In this document: positions 56,254 to 64,000 of the stretch, one piece after another
Layout: each line of letters starts with the position of its first letter
Numbering within the stretch: the stretch's first letter is position 1
From: Diaporthe sp. PMI_573
Lineage: Eukaryota > Ascomycota > Sordariomycetes > Diaporthales > Diaporthaceae
Direction of reading: 5' to 3'
Length of the DNA stretch: 64,000 bases
Assembly: GCA_021399435.1 (NCBI GenBank)
Contig: JAJTUP010000012.1
Coordinates: 62,001-126,000, forward strand
The notes under the pieces: generated by a model
What the model was told of the DNA's origin: nothing
What the model saw: only the letters and a program-made list of their open reading frames with translations
The model's database searches: none
Position numbers and translations under genes: made by a program

Positions 56254-57422
56254 ATGACTGTGCAGTCCAAACCAATACCAGCCCTCTACGTGGTCTACAT
56301 CCTCCGCAGCACCGTCCGCCATGCCTCGCTCTACATCGGATCCACGCCCCACCCCCCGCGACGACTGAACCAGCACAACGGTAAAACCAAGGGCGGCGCG
56401 ACGCGGACGTCGCGCGACAGCCTGCGGCCATGGGAGATGGTGGGCGTGGTGTCTGGTTTCCCGAGCATGGTCGGCGCGCTGAAGTTTGAGTACGCCCCAA
56501 TGCCTCCCCGTTCTCCAATCCCGGCCTGAATCCCCTTCCCTCTCACCTGCCGCAAATTGATGTACTAACCCGACCGCGATCCTACAGATGGGCCCTGAAC
56601 AACCCGCACCTCTCGCTGCACATCTCCCCGGAGGACCGCCTCTCGGTCTCGACGCAGCGCAAGCGCAACGGCCGCCCCAAGCGGCGGCCGCACACCATCT
56701 CGTCCGTCCTGTCGAACTTACACCTCCTGCTGCGCGTGCCGAGCTTCGCGAGGTGGCCGCTGACGCTGCGCCTGTTCGACAAGGAGATCTACGTGCGGTG
56801 GGCCAGGTACCTCGCCAGCGATGGGGTGGAGCCGCTGCGCGCGACGCTGGATGTCGTAACGGACTTCAAGCCTGCTGCCGTTTTTGAGGCAGAGGCCAAG
56901 AGCAAGGAGGCTGCGCGGCGGAGGTTGGTTGATGATATGGACGAGGATGGGGAGGGAGAGAAGCCCGAGGAAGAGCCCAAGGATCCAACATGGGGGGTTC
57001 ACGCACTCCCTCTTGATTACGCGCCGCTGGCGCCATACCTTGAGAAGGGTCAGAATGTTACTACGTTTGAGCGGGAGGGAAATTGCGTCGTCTGCCTTCA
57101 GCACCTCGAGCACGATAAGGGCTTATATGCGATATGCCCTAACGGCGAATGCGAGGGCGTGGGCCATTTGGACTGCTGGAGCCGCCATCTGTTGCACCAG
57201 CAGGGTGACGATGATGGGGCCGTATTACCAGTGGATGGCCGCTGCCCGAAGTGCAGTAGTGTGGTAAAATGGGGGGACATGATGAGGGAAATGACACTCA
57301 GGGTGAGGGGCCAGAAGGAAGTGGAAAAGGTTCTGAAGAAGCGCAGGCGCGCTGCTGGCGTGACAAAGTCGAAGGCCAATCCGAAAGGAAAGGCTAAGGC
57401 TAAAGCCGACGCTTCGGTTTGA
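56254..57422 (+). CDS. SLX1: Structure-specific endonuclease subunit Slx1
   Basis: Catalytic subunit of the Slx1-Slx4 nuclease, which cuts branched DNA such as 5' flaps and Holliday junctions in the nucleus. Exons 56254-56489 and 56588-57422, 356 residues. The N-terminal GIY-YIG domain reads [14 protein letters not shown], then RRLNQHNG (with the catalytic arginine region) and [13 protein letters not shown], where the conserved catalytic glutamate lies; its codon is split by the 98 bp intron (GA|A). The C-terminal RING-like zinc finger has [23 protein letters not shown] and [11 protein letters not shown] basic Lys/Ala-rich tail follows. An acidic linker (about residues 205-225) separates the domains. 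Confidence 0.95.
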
Positions 57423-60313
57423 GAAGCCTGGGTTGTTTGCCATGTTTCCAATTTTTCATTTACAACCTCACGAGACAGAGTGGAGATGCAGACAATGATA
57501 CCCCAGGATGGATGGCGTTGCTTTTGATGCTGCGATGTTCGGTCATCATTCTGTTTCACTCCTCCCAGTGCATTACCTCGTAAGTGCATTGCGTTCACCC
57601 TCTCTGTTGTGCAGAGCTGTCAAGCTGAACGGGATGTCTGCAATGGGCTTGGAGCCTGAGGCAGAGACTTAAAAGATGTGACTAAAGCTCAGAGACCATT
57701 CGATAAATTTATCTTTTTTCGCGGAGTCATTAATAGTCATATCAGGATGCTATATCTAGGAAGATATCGTTGACGGCAACTATGGACTTCTCACCTGACA
57801 GCAAGCCAATGTGGTGAGGCAGGTAAACTTGTAGCCCCGGGCGCATAGAGGTTTAAGACGGGGTGGCATCAGCTTTGCAAACCTGCCAACGACCTTGACC
57901 GAAAATATCAAGCAAATATGGCAGGGTCGTCTACTAGCACGACGACGACGACGATGTCAACGAGGTAGGGGAGGGAGTATGAGGCCGGTGCAGGCGTAGG
58001 CCCGTCTCAGCTCATCATTGCGCACCGTCAGAATCTGAGAGCGGTTATATTCATAACAATCTGGGGAGATTAAAAGCCGATCTGATGGGCTGAAGTGGTA
58101 AATGCGGCTCTGGGGACGGGTGGGCAGGTACTGTGTGTACGAAGGACATGTCGTTGATGGTCGGACCTGCCCTCCGGACCCGTTCAACGACATGTCTTCT
58201 TCTATTGGGCGGGGGCTGCAGGGGGCCGGCCGATGTAAGTCACCTGCCCCTGCCGATATCAGGGTCGCTCCCTGACCTCACCTCATCTTGAAGCAGCCCA
58301 TTTGCCCCTTCCCCTTTGCACGAGCCACGGAAATGATCGCCGCATTGCTGGCTGTTTTACGCCGAAACGCCAGTTGAATGCATTCGGCTTGCTTCGAAAT
58401 GCATTGCTGACTTCTCGGCCGATGGTTTGGCGTTGGAATAAGCTCGTTACCGAGCCTGCGGGAGAAATTTGGGGTTGCAGATGGGGGTTCCAGGTTTTTT
58501 GGCCCAGGCTGTGGCACCCTGTCGACCTAGGTAGGTGGCCAAGTGGCTAATGACCTCCAGTTGCCCAGGCGCGACGACTGCTCAATCAAGCACCAACAAC
58601 CAGGCTGGCACGCAGTCATCAATTGATGTCCCTCCCCACTTCAGATCCCGGAATCAGCCCACTAGCCGGCCGAAGCACCAGAGGGAGCTAGCCCTCGTTC
58701 AATGTTCAATCCACCTTGCGCAGCGACGTCCACCAGAACGCCAATGAGAACGGATGAGGGCTGCTAGCCACAAGGCCTGCGCTCTGCCTAAATACTAGCA
58801 CACAGCCTAAGTACCTTCCTGTGTATCTGGCCCGGCTATTCCCCGTGGTCATTGCGATGCGACAGTGTCAAGATTCTGTGTCATGAAGCCGAACGTCCAT
58901 CGCCAAGGTACATCCGTGCTGGTACCTCGGCTTACGTCTCTTGAACCGGCCGGGGGCAGACACCCGCACACTCGTGCAGCTGGAGCGGTCAAAATGACAA
59001 GCAAGGTGCGGAATCTTGTGCATGGGCTGAATGAAGAGCCTGCCGTGTTCTATTTGTTTGAGTCTGCATGTGCAGGCAGTCACGTGGACAGTTGTTGAAG
59101 TCAGGGAGCGAACGATGCTGAATCAACGGGTACCTGCACCTTTACCAGTTTCGCCACCGGGAGCAGGTACCGTGGTAAAAGTGGGTCCATGCGCACACAT
59201 GCACCATATCAGCCTCCAGATGATGATGATGGATTGAACGTCCCGTCCGTCCCACCCAAGTCTTGCTGTCTGTCTGGTCTGCCTGGCTGTCCCATGTCCC
59301 ATGTCCCCAAGTCCATGTCGCCCATGTCAGTCGGTGACACGCCTCTCTCCAGCTTTTTCTCAATGGGTCCCATTCTCCCCCCCCCCTCTGGTCGCCCTGC
59401 ACGCACGCCTCTGCGCACCATCTAGTCCACTGTTCGTTTCTCACACTCGGGTTTTTGGCGTGCTTTATGCACCCGCACAGTTGCAGCCATTCTGATAGCC
59501 AGCCCTGTCTGCACTCGACTGCCTGCTCGGTCTCTCTTGCCTCTCCCTCTTCCCTCTTTTCTCAATCTGACCCACTCACTTCCCCATGCCCACGCCTGGC
59601 CCATGCCTGCGCGCTCTAGAGTAGAGTACCTAGGTAGGTACGTACCCGCCCATTCCTATTCCATTCCTATTCCCTCCCACCTTACGATACATGTACCGTT
59701 GCCATATCCCGCACCTTCCCTCCCATTCCCGCTCTTACAGCACAGCACACACGCTCCCGCCTTTCCTTTCACCTTCTCACTTCGCATTTCTTCCTTCTGC
59801 CACTCCTCTGTCCCTTACCTGCCATCTTACAAGCCATCCGAGCCCTTCACCCCTGGCAAACCCCCTGCCTTTTTCCCAACCGCGCACTGGTTTCACCTCC
59901 CAGTTGGCCAGCGCAAAACATATCTGACCTAGACCGCATCCGTCTGACTTGACTAGTGATAAGCGCATGAGCCAGCGTTGCCTCGATCACGAGCGAACCC
60001 TCGTTCCTCCGTCCTCCTGCCGACAATCCTCCCACCTCCACTCACCCACCTGCCCGACCACGTCGATATGGTACCTCAAATCTGAGTCCCACTGAAATTT
60101 CACCAACCAGCGAGGAACTGCTCGGTAGCAGAAGATCAGGCCGGCTGTGCGACACCACGGAAGGGGATCGGCATGCACCGCGATGCGATCGTGTCTACCG
60201 TGAAGGACCGACCGCCATACGACTCCAGCGACGTAGTCTGGTCTCAACCTTGAACAGGCTACCCCATTGCCTGCCCTCCTCGACAACCCCCCTCCGCAAC
60301 AATACTCTCCACG
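57423..60313. promoter_or_regulatory. Long upstream region of KDM5 gene
   Basis: 2.9 kb between SLX1 and the KDM5 start codon with no gene I can support. The part 59250-60000 is strongly pyrimidine-rich on plus (CT, CCC and TTCC runs) and contains several short open frames, as in long 5' leaders of fungal regulatory genes. A long leader or distant promoter is inferred. Confidence 0.4.
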
Positions 60314-63300
60314 ATGCCTTTCACTGCGACCAACTCCGCCCCGGCCAGCGGTCCCAGCGCCGCGGGCACCCCGAGTGCAAATCCCAGCTCGAGGGCCTCA
60401 CCAGCCGTAGGCGCTCCCCCGACGACCCAGGCTTCCATCACCAAACCAAAGCCGGTGCAGGGCAATCCGAATGGCACGGCTGCACACCCACAAGCTGCCT
60501 TGAGCAATATGACGAGCCTGCCGTTGGATCTGTCGTCAGTCGAACGTCGAGGCCTGCCTACGGCGCCGAAAGAACCTGTCAAGAAGACGGGCCGCATGTA
60601 TGATCTGGAGGATGCGCCAGTCTACCAGCCTACAGAGGAAGAGTGGAAGGACCCAATGGACTACATACGCAAGATTACTCCAGAGGCCAAGAATTACGGC
60701 ATCTGCAAGATCATTCCGCCAGACGCCTGGAATCCAGACTTTGCTATTGACACCGAGGTAAATATTTCCATCCTGGACATGAATTAATCGCCTGTTCTCT
60801 GGAGCGCAGCGTGCGCCGCTGTCGATCTTGCTCTCAGACTCTGAGCTGTAAGGAATAGCCAGAGCCATGCGGCTGACAAGCAGCACAGAGGTTTCACTTC
60901 CGCACCCGAAAACAGGATCTCAACTCTGTTGAAGGCAGTAAGCATACCCCGCCCCTTGTTCTGCGGGCTTTGCCTGTGTTGGAGAGTAACTGACAGCACC
61001 AACCCTGTGATAGGCAGCCGAGCCAATATCTCATACGTCGACTCACTACTCAAATTTCACAAGCAAAATGGCGGACACATGGTCCGAATGCCTTACGTTG
61101 ACAAGCGGCCGTTGGATCTCTGGCGGCTCAAGAAAGCTGTCGAGTCCCGCGGTGGCTTCGAAAAGGTCTGCAGGTCCAAGAAATGGGCCGAGATAGGCCG
61201 CGATTTGGGCTACAGCGGCAAGATTATGAGCTCCTTGTCGACGTCCCTGAAGAACTCATACCAAAAATGGTTATGTCCATATGAGGAATACCTACGGCTT
61301 GCCAAGCCTGGTGTCTATCAGCAACTGGAGACGGAAAACGGCGGGCCACTGACGCCGAGCCCAGCCCCAAGCCCCATGAAGCATTCAAACATGCCCACGC
61401 CCTCCAGCCTCAGAGGTGAATCACCTGCGCGCTTCGCGTCATCTGCCTTACAGGTTTCTGTAAATTCAGAGAGGGCCACGCCGGTGCAGGACACTCCAAC
61501 TGCAGCACCTACAACTGGATTTACAGCCATCAATTCCGGTGGTTTCACTGCAGTGAACTCAGGGTTCACCAGTGCAAATCGCCAGCCCGCCGCTGATGTC
61601 AAATCTGGCACCCCTTCAAAACAGTTCACGAGTCCTATGACTTCGGCCAAGAATACGCCGGAATACCGACCTTCTGGTTTGGGACCAGCAAACTCGCTGA
61701 AGCGGCAGATGAGCGTCGACAGCCTTGATTCATCCAGAGAGAACGGTACTGACAAGGACGAAGATAACGGCAGCAGGAGGAGCAAGCGGCTCAAGAAAGG
61801 TATGTATTGTATCCTAGTGCGCTATCCCTTTGATTCTCCCATAAAAGTCCACATGCGTACGGTATTCGGATTGGCGTCACTTCAAAATCGTGAATTTTGC
61901 AGTGGTGGCGATTTTGATTCATTCACCGTTTCTTCCGCTTGTCGGCGGAGCCCGGCCGCATAACGCAAACCGGTTGCACCCAGCCCAAAACTCAATTTGA
62001 GCGCCTCAGACTACTGGGCAAAGTAGCAACCTGCGTGGAGGTTGTGGTGTGTGGGTCGAGTCATGCAGCCAACCGCTTCAGCCTGCGTGTTCGAGATGCA
62101 GCGGATCTCAAGCCCCTCATTGGAAGGGTCACCCGGCTAATGCGTTCTTGATTTGCAGAATCCGTTCCTACTGTGGCTGGATCCCACATGTCCATGTTTA
62201 GGCCGATGCCCAGGCTGTCGCCCCGAGAAGAAACATCCGGCCCGGGAGAGGTAAGTCGGCCCCCATCAAACAACGCATCGAACGAAGCGCCGCTGACGTG
62301 ATCAAATGCAGAAATGCACACATTGTGGCAAGGCTGAAGAAATCGGTTTCCTCGCAGTTTGTGAGTCGTGCGACCATGCTTACCACGGCGCTTGCTTGGA
62401 TCCGCCTTTGAAAGCAAAGCCCGACTCGGAATGGAACTGCCCCAGATGCCTCGTCGGTGACGGCCAATTTGGCTTCGAGGAAGGCGGACTGTATTCATTA
62501 CGTCAATTCCAAGAGAAGGCTGCGGATTTCAAGCAGGGATATTTCGAGAAGCGCATGCCATTCGATCCTGTACTGGGCTGCGCCAGACCGGTCACTGAGG
62601 ATGACGTTGAGCGCGAGTTTTGGCGCTTAGTCACCGATGTGGACGAGGAGGTACAGGTCGAATACGGCGCTGACATCCACTGCACTACACATGGATCTGG
62701 ATTCCCGACTGTCGAGAAGCACCCTAACAACCCGTACTCATCCGACCCGTGGAACCTGAACGTCCTGCCATATCATCATGAAAGCCTGTTCAGGCACATC
62801 AAGTCGGACATTTCAGGAATGACTGTGCCTTGGGTGTATGTCGGCATGATATTCTCCACCTTCTGCTATCACAATGAAGATCACTATGCATACTCCGCAA
62901 ATTACCAACATTTCGGCGCGACAAAGACTTGGTATGGCATCCCTGCCGAGGACACCGACAAATTCGAGAAGGCAATGAAGGAAGCCGTTCCCGAGTTGTT
63001 CGAGACAAACCCCGATCTACTATTTCAGCTCGTCACGCTACTCACTCCTGATCAGCTAAAGAAAGCCGGGGTACGTGTCTATGCTGTAGATCAGCGTGCT
63101 GGCCAGATGGTCATCACCTTCCCGTCAGCATATCATGCTGGTTTCAACCACGGGTTCAATTTCAACGAGGCGGTCAACTTTGCTCCGTGCGATTGGGAGC
63201 CTTTTGGACTGGACGGGGTCGAGCGTCTGCAGGCTTACCGACGCCAGCCATGCTTTTCCCACGATGAGCTCTTGTGGACAGCTGCGGATGGGACGATAAG

Positions 63301-64000
63301 CAACACCTTGACGATTCAAACGGCGAGGTGGTTAGCTCCGGCACTCGAACGGATACATCGGCGCGAATTTGCCGAGCGGGAGGACTTTATTGCAAAACAT
63401 CTCGCGGCGTCACCTCATAACTGTGCCCTTGGTGGCGAAAATGACGGAGAGCAGCCATGTCCCATTTCATTCAAAATTGACGATACGTCCGTATCGGAGG
63501 AAGAGTATTCGTGCGCGTACTGCAAGGCGTTCGCCTACCTGTCGAGATTCAAATGTTTGACATCTGGCAAGGTGTACTGTCTAATGCATGCAGGAAGCCA
63601 GCCCTGTTGCGATGCGACCCAAGAGGGTCGATACCTTGGCCAGGACCACGAATTGATATTCCGAAAGTTGGAAGAGGTCATCACTTCAACAAGCAAGAAG
63701 GTCTCCGAGAAGGCGAGTGTGCCCGAGGCATGGGAGGAGAAATACGACAAGGTGCTCGATGAGGAGGCAACCCCTTCACTAAAGACCTTGCGAAATTTAC
63801 TCAACGAAGGAGAACGCATACCGTACGAGCTCAAAACCCTACCTCTCTTGCGAGCGTTTGTTGACCGTTGTAACCGCTGGGTCGAAGAGGCAACCAACTA
63901 CACGATCCGCAAGCAACAGAACCGGCGAAAAAACGAAAAGGCCTGGCAAACCGGGCTGCGCAAGTCGATAGGCAGCGCGTATCAAGACGAAAAAGAGCGC
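60314..64000 (+). CDS. KDM5: KDM5/JARID1 histone H3K4 demethylase (3' partial)
   Basis: Fe(II)/2-oxoglutarate dioxygenase that removes methyl groups from histone H3 lysine 4 in chromatin. Visible exons: 60314-60757, 60889-60937, 61014-61799, 62159-62250 and 62312->64000; phases agree and the last exon is open to the edge (over 1,000 residues so far). Order: JmjN ([14 protein letters not shown] to GICKIIPP), ARID (about 170-260, [25 protein letters not shown]), a Ser/Thr/Pro-rich linker, PHD finger ([11 protein letters not shown] to CPRC, from residue 458), JmjC with iron ligands HNE at about 644/646 and His in FNHGFN at about 737, the C5HC2 zinc finger ([15 protein letters not shown]) and the start of the PLU-1 region. 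The JmjC active site is complete. Confidence 0.96.

Noticed and set aside
1..64000. CRISPR arrays, bacterial operons, insertion sequences, complete transposons or rRNA genes
   Set aside because: None seen. No regularly spaced repeats, terminal inverted repeats with transposase, reverse transcriptase motifs or rRNA-like sequence were found by eye.

Overview
The window is nuclear DNA of a filamentous ascomycete (Pezizomycotina, probably Sordariomycetes-like; species not determined). The evidence is short spliceosomal introns (about 50-135 bp, one of 244 bp) with GTRNGT donors and CTAAC/CTGAC-type branch points, genes densely packed on both strands without operons, GC-rich codon use, and fungal families such as Tom13, Gtr1, URC4/DUF1688, an AA11-like LPMO and a fungal rhodopsin-domain membrane protein. 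I rebuilt 24 gene models by joining reading frames at splice signals and checking that phases and total lengths agree. All functional calls come from reading protein motifs, not from searches.

Layout. 1-6.1 kb: three degradative enzymes, namely a GH92 mannosidase (5' end outside the window), an alpha/beta hydrolase and a copper LPMO. 7.3-15.6 kb: housekeeping genes GTR1 (TORC1 signalling), SHP1/p47 (Cdc48 cofactor), TOM13/MIM1 and OXA1 (mitochondrial membranes). 16.1-21.7 kb: a GH78 alpha-L-rhamnosidase and an MFS sugar transporter transcribed divergently from one 0.7 kb spacer, a likely rhamnoside-use pair. 22.6-24.6 kb: URC4 (uracil catabolism), followed by a 5.4 kb stretch with microsatellites and no gene I can support. 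30.0-34.4 kb: an intact cytochrome P450 and a seven-helix rhodopsin-domain protein. 36.7-40.0 kb: a divergent pair of RNA-processing genes, FAL1/eIF4A3 and PRP9/SF3A3.

40.6-53.3 kb looks like an accessory block. It holds an unrecognised gene, an MFS transporter, a catalase lacking its N-terminal exons, an F-box gene with an apparent frameshift, a TMEM53/PaxU-like gene, and a P450 relic with two in-frame stops and both ends missing. Intact core genes flank it. 53.3-64 kb: a BTB protein with an acidic insertion, a TMEM14 protein divergent from the SLX1 nuclease, and a KDM5/JARID1 histone demethylase with a 2.9 kb upstream region that runs off the right edge.

I see no clear unknown multi-gene system. 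The most interesting items are the rhamnosidase-transporter pair, the decayed block at 46-53 kb, a GC-AG intron in OXA1, and several introns of length 3n without stops, whose retention would lengthen the protein rather than destroy it.
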